Source of the DNA: CBDCWT01 sp965223305 | GTDB taxonomy: Bacteria > Planctomycetota > Planctomycetia > Pirellulales > Pirellulaceae | DNA: 64,000 nucleotides | NCBI GenBank assembly: GCA_965223305.1 | Contig: CBDCWT010000027.1 | Span: 1-64,000 of the forward strand | Direction: 5' to 3' | Shown here: positions 1 through 9,152 of the stretch, piece by piece | Layout of the letters: the number at the start of each line of letters is the position of its first letter | Numbering within the stretch: the first letter of the stretch is position 1 | Notes under the pieces: model-generated | Database searches by the model: none | What the model saw: only the letters and a program-made list of their open reading frames with translations | Told to the model about the DNA's origin: nothing | Translations under genes and position numbers: made by a program

Positions 1-693
1 CTATGGGCCATTTGGGAACTGGTCCAGGGAATGCAGGTTGGCTTAGGCGGCGCCGCTGCGGTCGTGCTGGCGGCATCTATCTGTTGTGCGGGTCTCTGGA
101 GCTTCTGGCACGAAAACCGCTTCCTGGTTTACTTCCTAGTTGTCCCCACACTCACAACCGCGCTGGTTGCTTCGTCGCTTGGCCAGCGTCTGTGGCCGCG
201 ACTGTTTTTCTTTGCTGCCGGCTTCGGCGTCCTGATTTTGATCCGCGGGGCCTTTGTCGCAAGCCATTTGCTGGTCCGACTGTTCGGATTGAGAACCAAA
301 CCGCAAACGCTGGGAGTTGTCTTCTCGGCAGGCCTGATCCTCGTCTCCGCAGTTTCCGCTGCCTTCGTCTACGGGCCCAAGCAGGACTTTGCCGGGGCCT
401 TTGGATTCGTAGAGCGGCAGCGGCAACCAGGCGACCAAGTTCTCGTGGGAGGACTCGCCGAGATGCCGTTCACCCGCTACTACGACAACGACTGGGCAGT
501 CGTCCGAAGTCTCGAGGAACTCAACGCCATCCGTGAGCGAGCTACACGAACGTGGTTCGTTTACACGCTGCCCATCCACTTTCGCGCCGCTTGCCCGGCG
601 ATCGCCCGCACGATTGAGGACGAATACGAAATTGTGAAACGATTTCGCGGGACCTTGAACGGTGGAACCGTTTACGTCTGTCTGGCTCGATGA
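1..693 (+). CDS. C-terminal part of GT39/ArnT-like membrane glycosyltransferase (5' partial)
   Basis: The frame is open to the first base of the window, so the start and the catalytic N-terminal half lie upstream. The visible ~230 residues contain about four hydrophobic segments followed by a soluble tail with QPGDQVLVGGLAEMPFTRYY. That arrangement matches the C-terminal periplasmic domain of lipid-linked-sugar glycosyltransferases of the GT39/ArnT superfamily. It ends 31 bases before the GT2 gene on the same strand, which suggests one transcription unit for surface glycan assembly. The family call is an inference from topology, the QPGD tail and context, because the catalytic loop is not in view. 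An alternative is another multipass protein of unknown function. Confidence 0.6.
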   Translation, partial: LWAIWELVQGMQVGLGGAAAVVLAASICCAGLWSFWHENRFLVYFLVVPTLTTALVASSLGQRLWPRLFFFAAGFGVLILIRGAFVASHLLVRLFGLRTKPQTLGVVFSAGLILVSAVSAAFVYGPKQDFAGAFGFVERQRQPGDQVLVGGLAEMPFTRYYDNDWAVVRSLEELNAIRERATRTWFVYTLPIHFRAACPAIARTIEDEYEIVKRFRGTLNGGTVYVCLAR

Positions 694-724
694 CCGTGAA
701 CGACAACAAAGAGCGTGGTGTCAC

Positions 725-1657
725 ATGATACAACAGATTCTGCATGCCGAGACGACAGCAACTAAAGACCTTGCCGCGGTGCGTGGGGTCATGCCTCCGG
801 TGACCGTCGTGATTCCGGCCTTCAATGAAGAGGGTGGGATCGCAGCTCAGATCGAGACGATTCGCCGCGTCCTGGTGGAACATGACATTCGCCACGAGAT
901 TCTGGTCGTCGACGACGGCTCCCAGGACGCGACCGCCCAGCGGGCCGAGCCGCTCTGCGACACTTTTCTTCAACAACCAGAAAACCGGGGATACGGGGCG
1001 GCACTCAAGACCGGAATCGATGCGGCACTGTACGACACGATTGTCATCATCGACGCGGACGGAACGTATCCTGCCGACGCCATTCCGGCGCTGCTAGAGA
1101 AGGCGTCGAAATACGACATGGTCGTCGGAGCGAGGACGGGGTCGACCGTCAAAATCCCGCCCGTTCGACGGCCAGCCAAGTGGTTTCTCCGCAAGCTTGC
1201 CAACTACCTGGCAGGCAGAAGGATCCCAGATCTCAACTCCGGGTTACGGGTCATGAAAAGACCTGTCGTAAAGCGGTTTTACCACATTCTCCCGTCTGGA
1301 TTTTCGTTCACCACGACGATCACCCTGTCGTTGCTCTGTAATGACTTCCTGGTCCACTATCACCCGATCAACTACTTCCAGCGTGTGGGTAAGTCGAAGA
1401 TCCGGGCCGCGCACGCCTATCACTTCCTACTGCTGATCGTTCGCACGGTGATGTACTTTAATCCCCTCAAGGTCTTTCTGCCGCTGGGCGCGATTCTGTT
1501 CCTGGGCGGCACCGGGAAATTCGTCTACGACTTGTTTATTGGCAATCTTTCTGAGAGCGCCGTCCTAGGGTTGTTGAGCGCGTTCAACGTTTGGGCCATC
1601 GGCCTGCTGGCGGACGTGATCGCCCGCGTACGTGCTGAAGGCCGGCCACCGCAATGA
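725..1657 (+). CDS. Glycosyltransferase family 2, dolichol-phosphate-mannose-synthase-like
   Basis: A 310-residue GT2 enzyme expected to transfer a nucleotide-sugar residue to a polyprenyl phosphate at the inner membrane. Seen: TVVIPAFNEEGG near residues 27-38, VVDDGS at 61-66, DADGT at 110-114 (DxD-type metal/nucleotide site) and SGLRVMKR of the acceptor loop. Two hydrophobic segments at roughly 250-264 and 280-297 would anchor it. The open frame extends upstream to an ATG at 662, but that would overlap the previous gene; the ATG at 725 avoids this, and the ATG at 791 (MPPVTVVIPAFNEE) is also possible. The stop overlaps the next start as ATGA (1654-1657), so the next gene is probably translationally coupled. 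Confidence 0.9.
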   Translation: MIQQILHAETTATKDLAAVRGVMPPVTVVIPAFNEEGGIAAQIETIRRVLVEHDIRHEILVVDDGSQDATAQRAEPLCDTFLQQPENRGYGAALKTGIDAALYDTIVIIDADGTYPADAIPALLEKASKYDMVVGARTGSTVKIPPVRRPAKWFLRKLANYLAGRRIPDLNSGLRVMKRPVVKRFYHILPSGFSFTTTITLSLLCNDFLVHYHPINYFQRVGKSKIRAAHAYHFLLLIVRTVMYFNPLKVFLPLGAILFLGGTGKFVYDLFIGNLSESAVLGLLSAFNVWAIGLLADVIARVRAEGRPPQ

Positions 1658-2647
1658 ACCAACACGAGTCCATTCTGCGCAGGGGCTGGCGGTTGGGCCG
1701 GCAGCTCTGGAGGCAGCCGTCAAGCCGCATTGCGATCAGCGTGCTAATCCTCGGCTGCCTCTTGGCGCAGCTACCGCTGGCCGAGCTGTGCGGAACCATA
1801 AGCCAGGTCTCCCCACAGTATTGGGCGTTCGCGCTCGCTGTCTTTGTGCTGTGCCACGTCCTAGCCAGTTTGAAGTGGCGGCTGCTGGCCAACCTTGGCA
1901 GGCGAGAAGTTTCTGTTTTCACGGCCGTGCGGTGTCACTTTGCGGGACTCTTCGCCAACTTGTTCCTGCCGTCGCTGGCGGGGGGTGACGTGGTCCGCGC
2001 CGGGCTCGCCATCGCCGCGACCGGAGAGAAAGAAGGAGTGATCCTCGGCAGCCTCTTAGATCGCTTTCTTGACATCTGTGGGCTGGTTTTCATGGTGACC
2101 TTGGCGACGCTCTTGTTGCCCGATGCGCTGCTCACGGAAAACTGGCTGCCTGTGGCCGGGACACTGGGATTACTGGCGTTGTGTCTGGCGGCGGCGACCT
2201 GCTGCTGACCCGCGCTCCCAAGAACACGCCCAACCAACTGAGTAACGCGATCCAACGCATGCGCGAAATCATGCAACAACTGGCCTCGCGTCCGGCACCC
2301 GCGGTCATGGCGTTCACGACATCGCTTTGTATCCAAGCGGTCTTCGTTATTTTGAACGCCTCGCTAGGCATCTGTGCGGTATCGATCTTGCACTGCCGAT
2401 TTGGTTCGTCGTCTGGCCGCTGGCAAAAATCGCGGCCATGCTGCCGGTCGGCTTTGGGGGCATCGGGGTACGGGAGGTCGCCTTGGCAGCGCTGTTGGGA
2501 CAAGTGGGCATCCCACCAGCCGTGACAGTCGGCTACGGGCTGGCCTGGGAGACGATTCTGGTTGCAGGGGGTAGTGTGGGCGGGTTGTTCTATGCCCTGT
2601 CCGGGGGCAGTCACTGGGTTGGAACCAAGGTACTGGCGGAACGATGA
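1654..2647 (+). CDS. UPF0104/LPG-synthase-TM-like flippase, split by two 1-base frameshifts
   Basis: An integral membrane protein of the lysylphosphatidylglycerol-synthetase transmembrane (UPF0104/AglD-like) family, often found beside GT2 genes for lipid-linked sugars. The N-terminal half reads in one frame to 2208, a middle piece in a second frame (LLLTRAPKNTPNQLSNAIQR), and the C-terminal hallmark LPVGFGGIGVREVAL in a third. Adding one C to the CC at 2198-2199 and one G to the GG at 2378-2379 restores one continuous protein of about 330 residues. Start and stop are both ATGA-coupled to the neighbours, which argues that the gene is functional and that the breaks are sequence errors. A real pseudogene cannot be excluded. 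Confidence 0.8.
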
Positions 2648-4060
2648 GTGATACGACGCCAAATATTGTCGTCTTGGGTGGAGGACCGGCTGGCCTCGGC
2701 GCAGCCTACCGGCTGGCCGAGCGGAAGCTGGCCAAGGTGACTGTGCTTGAAGCGGGCGACCGCGTCGGCGGCAACGCAGGCAGCTTCGAGTGGGAGGGCT
2801 TACATCTGGACTACGGTAGCCATCGGCTTCATCCCGCCTGCGATCCGGCGCTACTAGAAGACCTGAAGCAGATGCTGGGCGCGGACCTGCTGGTGAGGCC
2901 GAGGCATGGCCGGATTTGCCTAAAGAATCGTTGGATCCGTTTTCCACTAAAGCCGCTCGACCTTGCTTGCCGCCTACCACCCACCTTCGCTCTGGGCGTA
3001 GCCGGTGACACTCTGCGCAAGGCGCTACCCGGGAGGAGCGGCAGCAACGGCACGTTTGCGTCTGTGTTGCGTGGCCAATTGGGCGAAACAATTTGTCGCG
3101 AGTTTTATTTTCCCTACGCGCGCAAGATCTGGGGAAGGCATCCCGAAGCCATCTCCGCCACACAGGCTCAGAAACGAGTTTCTGCCAATTCGGTCACGAA
3201 GCTCGTCAAGAAGGTGCTATCTGCCAACCGCCAGGGCAAGGGGTGTTTCTACTATCCCAAGCGTGGCTTTTGGACAAATCTCGGAGACAATCAGCCGAGC
3301 GGCGAAGTCGCACGGCGCCGATGTACGACTGAACTCGCGGGTTCTCGAAGTCCGTTGTGACAACGGCGCGGTCACCTCGGTGACCTACGAGAACGGTACA
3401 ACGCGACAATCCATCGCCGCCGACTACGTCTGGTCCACCATCCCAATCGCTGCCCTGCTGCGGAGTCTGAGCCCGACACCGGAGCAACAATACCTGGAAG
3501 CCGCCGCGCAGATCAAGCTGCGATCGATGCTGTTGATCTACCTCGTTTTGGAAACCGATCAGTTCAGCGAGTTCGATGCACACTATTTCCCCGGCGCGGA
3601 CATCCCGATCACACGGCTCTCGGAACCAAAAAACTACAGTGCCTCGCAGGAACCGCGGGGCGCGACAGCGTTATGCGCCGAGCTACCTTGCGATGTGACC
3701 GACAAAGAGTGGGGCATGCCGGATGTCGAACTGGGCCAGTTGGTGCTTGATAGCCTGAAAGTTGCGGGGATACCGGTGCGAGCACCGGTGCGACAGGTAC
3801 TCGTCCGACGAATTCCGCACGCATACCCGATCTACGAAAATGGATTCGAACGACATTTTCGTGTGGTCGACGAGTATGTCAACGGCATCGACCGGTTGCT
3901 GACGTTCGGCCGCCAGGGGTTGTTTGTGCATGATAACACCCATCATGCACTTTTCATGGCCTACAGCGCGGCCCGGTGCTTGGACGGCGAGGGCCAGTTC
4001 GATCAACAACAGTGGCGCGAATACCGACGCGCGTTTGAGGCGCACGTGGTCGAGGACTAA
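2644..4060 (+). CDS. FAD-dependent amine-oxidase/protoporphyrinogen-oxidase-like protein, frameshifted
   Basis: An NAD(P)-binding/FAD oxidoreductase of the amine oxidase superfamily; glycan-locus members resemble UDP-galactopyranose mutases or PPOX-like proteins. The dinucleotide site LGGGPAGLGAAYRLAE lies at residues 11-26, followed by LEAGDRVGGNAGSF. The first frame runs to 3360 and the second from about 3270 to 4060. Dropping one T from the TTTT at 3268-3271 joins them as RGFGQISETISRAAKSHG, giving about 471 residues, normal for the family. It begins within the stop of the flippase gene (ATGA). The substrate is not evident. The frameshift is probably a homopolymer error. Confidence 0.8.
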
Positions 4061-4081
4061 GCAAGACGATCCTTGAAGCGA

Positions 4082-4290
4082 TCAACGGTCGTAAGCGCGA
4101 AGCGTAAGTTTTGATGTGGCGCTTTCGGCCCAATCGGAACCGGAAGCGTCGGCGAGGGAGTAATTCGCATTGGTGCACCCAACTCCCCCTCGCTTACGCT
4201 TCGGGTTACGAGAGAACTGGTGAGTTCGGGATCCGGCGCCAGACGGCGAAGGGAGTAACTTCAAAGAACTGGCGATTCTGGTTAGGAGTG
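4082..4290. repeat. Dispersed planctomycete palindromic repeat (NPKRKRG type), copy 1
   Basis: The 425-base gap 4061-4485 has no gene. It holds a diverged copy of a dispersed repeat in which an arm close to AACCCGAAGCGTAAGCGAGG faces an inverted arm CCTCGCTTACGCTTCGGGTT about 30 bases away, flanked by GCGAAGCGTAAG.. and GGCGAAG..AACTTCAAAGA segments. Spurious translations of it read NPKRKRG and LTLRV. Other copies lie at 15000-15245 and 48600-48805. No function is visible; the arms could form a long hairpin in RNA. Confidence 0.75.
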
Positions 4291-4485
4291 AACGGGATTT
4301 GTCAGCGTGCCGCCGGTGCAGCTCGAAAGATCTGAAATATCGGCGTGATCGGAACGGTACTACATGACCCACCTACGGATCAAATTGGTCAGCTCCTTCG
4401 AAATGACTAACAGAGGCCAGATCATGGGAAGTTACACTGGAAGGAAGGACCCAATTCGAGACACTTACACGAGCAGCGCAGGGGC

Positions 4486-5205
4486 ATGAACACAGCAACC
4501 ACTGACACAACGATGCCGGAAGGCAAGTGGGAGTTTGACGACGAAGTCACCAACGTCTTCGACGACATGCTCCAAAGGTCAATCCCCCAGTACGAAGTCA
4601 TGCGACAAGCGTGTTTCGATCTGGCCTGCCGATTTCGCCGTGAAGACACCGACATCGTCGACCTGGGCTGCAGCCGCGGGTCTTCGATGGCACCGTTGGT
4701 CGACAAGTTCGATGAAGGCAACCGCTTCGTCGGACTCGAAGTCAGCCAGCCGATGCTGGAGGCTTCGCGCAAGCGCTTCGAGAGCCAAATCGCGAGGGGA
4801 TTTGTAACCATCGAGGACTTCGACTTGCGAACCGGCTATCCGGAGTGCGAGGCCAGCGTCACGCTATCCATCCTGACAGTTCAATTCGTGCCGATCGAGT
4901 ACAGGCAACGGATTATCCACGACATTTACCAACACACGGTCAAAGGCGGTGCGCTGATCTTCGTCGAGAAGATCCTGGGCGCCAGTGCCGAGATTGACAA
5001 CCTGATGGTCGACCGGTACTTGGCAATGAAAGCACAGCGAGGCTACAGCCAGGAAGCGATCGACCGCAAGAGGCTGAGCCTCGAGGGTGTCCTCGTTCCA
5101 GTCACAGCCAAATGGAATGAAGAGCTGCTGCGAATGGCCGGTTTCCGCTTCGTCGATTGCTTCTGGCGGTGGATGAACTTTGCCGGCTGGGTAGCGATCA
5201 AGTAA
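4486..5205 (+). CDS. CmoA-like carboxy-SAM synthase / SAM-dependent methyltransferase
   Basis: A 239-residue Rossmann methyltransferase-fold protein close in sequence to E. coli CmoA, which makes carboxy-S-adenosylmethionine from SAM and prephenate. Seen: WEFDDEVTNVF at 15-25, MLQRSIPQY at 28-36, VDLGCSRGSS (motif I) at 58-67, and GYSQEAIDRKRLSLEGVL at 186-203. From memory of the E. coli enzyme, Tyr39 and Arg199 contact the carboxylate; Tyr36 and Arg196 align with them here. The length is close to that of CmoA (247). Its position in a glycan locus, not beside cmoB, is unusual. It may instead be an ordinary methyltransferase that kept the fold. Confidence 0.75.
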   Translation: MNTATTDTTMPEGKWEFDDEVTNVFDDMLQRSIPQYEVMRQACFDLACRFRREDTDIVDLGCSRGSSMAPLVDKFDEGNRFVGLEVSQPMLEASRKRFESQIARGFVTIEDFDLRTGYPECEASVTLSILTVQFVPIEYRQRIIHDIYQHTVKGGALIFVEKILGASAEIDNLMVDRYLAMKAQRGYSQEAIDRKRLSLEGVLVPVTAKWNEELLRMAGFRFVDCFWRWMNFAGWVAIK

Positions 5206-5260
5206 CCGATTCATGGCGCTGCCTCGGCAGGCCCACCGTCGTCGTGTGGGGGGCATTTGC

Positions 5261-6019
5261 GTGCTAGAGACGTTGATCACCAAGTTGGCTCGGACGGTTG
5301 TGCCCGTGCATGGACGGGATTGGATCCGCGCTCAGCAGCGGCGCCACCGGCTGCAGTGGCCGCGATCAGGACGCGTGCAGTTCGAAGGCCTCCGACGAAC
5401 GACGCCCGTCAGTCGGGTCTTCGGAATCGACCGCGGTTTGCCGATCGACCGCTACTACATCGAGCGATTTCTGGCCACCCACTCTTCAGACATTCAGGGT
5501 CGCGTGCTGGAGATGGGGGATCCGTACTACACCAAGAAGTTTGGGGGAGACCGTGTTGACGAAAGCGACGTGCTACACGTCGTGGAAGGGAATCCCGCTG
5601 CAACAGTCATCGCAGATCTGACGTGCGCCGATCATGTTGCCTCGGATAGCTTCGACTGCATTATTTGCACACAAACGCTGCAGATGATCTACGACACGCG
5701 GGCGGCTCTGGGGCATCTACATCGCATCCTTAAGCCGGGGGGCACGCTGCTGGCAACGGCCAGCGGGATCAGCAAAGTGGCGCGCCGCGAAGGCGTGGAT
5801 GACTGGGGAGAGTATTGGCACTTCACTTCCCAGGGAATGGCCGCGCTGCTCCAAGAGGTCATGCCGGACGCCTATATCGAGGTAGGAACGGCTGGCAACG
5901 TGCTGTCGTCGATCGCTTATCTGCACGGGCTGGCGACGGAAGAGCTCTCAAGACAAGAGCTGGACGCCCACGACCGAGACTTCGAGCTAGTCGTCACGGC
6001 GCGGGTGGTGAAGAACTAG
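5261..6019 (+). CDS. Class I SAM-dependent methyltransferase (Methyltransf_11 type)
   Basis: A methyltransferase of about 252 residues. RVLEMGDPYYTKKFGG replaces the usual glycine-rich motif I, and CADHVASDSFDCIICTQTLQ and HRILKPGGTLLATA correspond to motifs around the acidic loop and motif III. The N-terminus is basic. The GTG at 5261 (VLETLITKLART) follows a G-rich stretch and gives a natural N-terminus; an in-frame ATG at 5213 lacks a visible ribosome site. The acceptor is unknown; a sugar or glycolipid is likely from context. The gene converges on the next one so tightly that the two stops share a CTAG at 6016-6019. Confidence 0.8.
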   Translation: MLETLITKLARTVVPVHGRDWIRAQQRRHRLQWPRSGRVQFEGLRRTTPVSRVFGIDRGLPIDRYYIERFLATHSSDIQGRVLEMGDPYYTKKFGGDRVDESDVLHVVEGNPAATVIADLTCADHVASDSFDCIICTQTLQMIYDTRAALGHLHRILKPGGTLLATASGISKVARREGVDDWGEYWHFTSQGMAALLQEVMPDAYIEVGTAGNVLSSIAYLHGLATEELSRQELDAHDRDFELVVTARVVKN

Positions 6020-7425
6020 GTGGCTGCGGTCCTACTTCCATCTCGCACAGCCTTCAACTCCACGAAAACCTTGCCGTCTTCTTCAAAGGCACGATACTGA
6101 CGCAACTTGAAGGCCTCACAGCTGGAACTGCCGTCGGCCAAGCAGAAGGCGATCCCGTGCCCCGGGCAGTAAACTCGCTCGTCATCGTGAAATCCATCGA
6201 CCAAGTCAACCCCAAGGTGGGGGCAGCGCCGTGCAAAAGCCCGGACCTCGTCACCGTCGCGCCAGAGCAAGATCTTCGTTTGATTCACGTCGACGGCCAT
6301 CTTCTCCCCCAGCCGCAAGTCATCTGAGGGGCAGATTTCGATCACCTCGCCAGCCGGCAAACGCTCGTCAATCGCCTTCCTTACGGTCCGGGAATCCACG
6401 TATGCCTCGCGCGACGTGATGGACGGTTGGCCCTGGTACTTGCTGGACGAGAACACCTTTAACGAACCAAACTTCCGTTTCTCGAGGTCTGTAGATGCGT
6501 ACCAGTGCTCGAAGTGGAAGGGAGCGTCCGGTGTGAAGCGAGGTGTTCCCGGGTTGATCCTGGTCGTAACTACCACCCGGGTCTCGTCCGAAATGTTGAC
6601 CTGAGTGCCGTGCAACATCTCGGCGTTGAAGACGAGCAGTTCGCCAGGTTCAATCGAGACTTTGTGAGGCTGCGAAACCGGGATGCCAGAGGCCAAGTAC
6701 ATGCTGACCGGATCAAACGTTGTGGGCTGACCGAACATGTCCGGGTATAGAATGATGGTGTTGTCCAAGTTCACGCCATCTATAGACCACCAAAGATTGA
6801 TGCCATCGTAGGAGTGCCCATACCAGGTGTCGACGTGCGGACCATGGGCTCGCGCTGGTTTGGGTAGCAGACCGTGATAGGCAATCGCATCGTAGCTGTG
6901 CTGTTCGTTTCGCTGAGACCTACGCCGTCGTTTCCACCGGCGCACGAAGTTGGCAAACAACTCTGGGTTCGTGAGGCAAGCGGTCGCGATCCTCAACTTT
7001 TCGGACCAGGGAAAAGGAGGATTCAGCACTTGTTGCGCTTTGCGGGCCACCAAGAACGGGTAGTGGACACGAAACACGATTAGGTGATCCACATAGAAAG
7101 GATGTTCCAGGCCCAGAGTCTCACGCCCGACCATGCAGGACCAGTGGTACAACTCGTCCCGCAGGCGCTTCAAGAGATAGGCTTCGAGAATTTGGACCTT
7201 CTCAACCGGAAAGTGCCGGTGTAGTTGGCCTAGTCCGTCTTGTGCGATCTTGCCCCTGCACTGGGTTCCCTCGAACTTCTCGACGCCGTCCAGAAATGCC
7301 TCGACCACCAGCGGATAGAAAGTCTCCTTGAGCGCGTGCTGCTGGAGCACATGAAAAGTGCCATCCTGCAGGATCTTCGAGACATCGATCGTGTCGCTGT
7401 TCGGTTCAGCGATCATAGTGCTCAT
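6016..7425 (-). CDS. PhyH-type Fe(II)/2-oxoglutarate oxygenase fused to a C-terminal Rieske domain
   Basis: A 469-residue fusion. Residues ~100-295 carry the PhyH/phytanoyl-CoA dioxygenase signature: HVD at 197-199, the distal His272 (EMLHGTQVN) and Arg283 (ETRVVVTTRI), consistent with an Fe(II) facial triad and 2-oxoglutarate binding. Residues ~355-460 form a Rieske [2Fe-2S] domain with CPH at 401-403 and CPGH at 420-423. The start ATG at 7425 has a strong GGGGGAG ribosome site; the frame stays open upstream to 8190, but that region overlaps the flippase gene and is not protein-like. It lies between a methyltransferase and a flippase, suggesting hydroxylation of a glycan or lipid intermediate. 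The substrate is unknown. Confidence 0.85.
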   Translation of the reverse strand: MSTMIAEPNSDTIDVSKILQDGTFHVLQQHALKETFYPLVVEAFLDGVEKFEGTQCRGKIAQDGLGQLHRHFPVEKVQILEAYLLKRLRDELYHWSCMVGRETLGLEHPFYVDHLIVFRVHYPFLVARKAQQVLNPPFPWSEKLRIATACLTNPELFANFVRRWKRRRRSQRNEQHSYDAIAYHGLLPKPARAHGPHVDTWYGHSYDGINLWWSIDGVNLDNTIILYPDMFGQPTTFDPVSMYLASGIPVSQPHKVSIEPGELLVFNAEMLHGTQVNISDETRVVVTTRINPGTPRFTPDAPFHFEHWYASTDLEKRKFGSLKVFSSSKYQGQPSITSREAYVDSRTVRKAIDERLPAGEVIEICPSDDLRLGEKMAVDVNQTKILLWRDGDEVRAFARRCPHLGVDLVDGFHDDERVYCPGHGIAFCLADGSSSCEAFKLRQYRAFEEDGKVFVELKAVRDGSRTAAT

Positions 7426-7628
7426 CGCGTTCTCCCCCGGGAAAACAGAGTGCTTTGGTGCCTTGATTAGCTTCGGACGATTTCCAAGCAGATGCTCAGT
7501 CGCATGCGAGGTTTGCCTGTCTGTTCCACGAGCCAAGGCAATCAAAACCGTCCCACGCCCCACCGTCGAGAGAATCGGAATAAGCATGTCGGCGCACGCC
7601 AGCAGGCGCTGTAACCGCAGGACACTCA

Positions 7629-9104
7629 TCAGCCATTGGAAGAGCTGCTCGGACCAACTTCCGACTTGGCCGCAGCCAAGTACTTCAGGTCTGCCAGTAG
7701 TCTCTTGTCCAACAACCAGGCGCCAGCACAGTAGATGAGGGTAGCGATCGCTACGGCTGCCCATGGTGACAGCGCAAGGAACTGACCGGTCCAGCCGCCG
7801 CAGCCTGCCAGCGCGAGCGGAAGAACCAATCCTCGCACACCCGGTAAGACAGTCACCCGCGTCGAGGCCTGATGATGAGCCGTCGCCCAAGCCACGAGAC
7901 TCACCAGAACTACCGCCGCTGCCGCTCCCCTGGCCTGGAACCCAGATACCGCAGCAAAGCCGATCGTCAGCATGGCAACCGCAGCAACCAAATGAGCGGC
8001 CAATACGCTTCGTTGGAGGCCGGCCGCCGTGAGGACCCAGCGGGCGTGCCCGGACAACAGTGTCACCGGCAACGTCCAGATCAGGATCGAGAACGTCGGC
8101 GCAGCAGCAGTAAAAGGTAAACCAAATACGATCCCCAGAATCGGTTCGGATAGCATGGTCAGGACAAGCGCAATCAAGACACTGGCCCATGCAACAACGC
8201 GAAACGAGGCGCTGGTTAGCGAGACCAGTTTCTCTATGGAACTCATCCGCCTCGTCAGCGCTGGATAGAGGTTGAAGTGGTAGAGGTAGCTAAAGACGAG
8301 CAGGGAAAAGACGATGCGGTGAGAAGCACCGAACCAGGCGGTCTCCTCGGCGCTGACCAGCGTTGCGACGAAGAACAGCGGCAGGTACTGAACCAGTGCC
8401 CACAACATGCCGCTGAGACCGAGAGATATCCCCTCGGCAGTGAGTTCGCGGAAAGCGGCGAAAGAAACGCGCAGACGGACCGGTGTTAGCCATCGTTGTT
8501 GCACGAGCAGCAGATAGGTCGTGAAAACGACCGCCGCACCGAGCTCGGCGACCCCTACGGCAAGCAGGTCCGCTTCGGTCCGCACGAGCAGCACCACCCC
8601 GATGCCAAAGGCGGTCATCCGGAGCGGCATCGCCGCAGCGGCCAGCTTCATCTTCTCGAGACCTTGCAACAACCACTGCTGGTCCCAAGGAACTGCCAAC
8701 AGCGCCAGCGAAAACAGCCACATCAGGCGGACGCTTTCCAGTGGTAGACCCAAAACACTCACGGCGAGGCAGATGGAAGGCACTACCAACAGCGCGATCA
8801 GTAACTTGGCGCCTGGGATCTGAGCGGCCAAAACCGGGAGTCGATCAGACGACTGCGCCAACCTTCTCACACCGACGGGGCCAAGTCCGCAGTCAATGAC
8901 TTTGGTGGAGAAGACGACGATGCCCGTAGCAAACTCGACGGTTCCATACGACTCGGGACCCAGCGTTCGAGCCAGATAGCCGAAGGTAAGAAAGCCAACC
9001 AGCTTGCTGAAGACTTGACCGCTCGAGAGGGCGACCAGGTCGCGCAACAGCTTCGACCCGCGGGCGACGACGGTCAGCCGTTCATCCTGTGTTGAAGGAG
9101 CCAT
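7629..9104 (-). CDS. Oligosaccharide flippase (Wzx/MOP superfamily)
   Basis: A 491-residue multipass membrane protein with about 12-14 hydrophobic helices. The N-terminal signature LLRDLVALSSGQVFSKLVGF and FGYLARTLGPESYGTVEFA is typical of polysaccharide-biosynthesis flippases that move undecaprenyl-linked oligosaccharides across the inner membrane. Length is normal. It is on the minus strand between the pyruvyl transferase gene (upstream, 48-base gap) and the Rieske-PhyH gene (downstream, 203-base gap), so the three probably form one operon. A few starts are possible near the N-terminus; the ATG at 9104 gives the full first helix region. Confidence 0.9.
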   Translation of the reverse strand: MAPSTQDERLTVVARGSKLLRDLVALSSGQVFSKLVGFLTFGYLARTLGPESYGTVEFATGIVVFSTKVIDCGLGPVGVRRLAQSSDRLPVLAAQIPGAKLLIALLVVPSICLAVSVLGLPLESVRLMWLFSLALLAVPWDQQWLLQGLEKMKLAAAAMPLRMTAFGIGVVLLVRTEADLLAVGVAELGAAVVFTTYLLLVQQRWLTPVRLRVSFAAFRELTAEGISLGLSGMLWALVQYLPLFFVATLVSAEETAWFGASHRIVFSLLVFSYLYHFNLYPALTRRMSSIEKLVSLTSASFRVVAWASVLIALVLTMLSEPILGIVFGLPFTAAAPTFSILIWTLPVTLLSGHARWVLTAAGLQRSVLAAHLVAAVAMLTIGFAAVSGFQARGAAAAVVLVSLVAWATAHHQASTRVTVLPGVRGLVLPLALAGCGGWTGQFLALSPWAAVAIATLIYCAGAWLLDKRLLADLKYLAAAKSEVGPSSSSNG

Positions 9105-9152
9105 CGTTGCGCCAAGACGGAACTCTCACGACCAAGTCGATGCCCTGCACGT

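Noticed and set aside
2132..3163. 343-codon minus-strand frame
   Set aside because: It lies opposite the flippase and FAD-oxidase genes, is rich in Arg/Pro/Ser as expected for antisense of GC-rich coding DNA, and has no domain.
4486..5205. Assigning the gene symbol cmoA
   Set aside because: The match is to family and key residues only; context is not tRNA modification, so the symbol would claim too much.
7426..8190. N-terminal extension of the Rieske-PhyH frame by 255 codons
   Set aside because: It overlaps the flippase gene, has low-complexity composition, and a strong ribosome site precedes the ATG at 7425.
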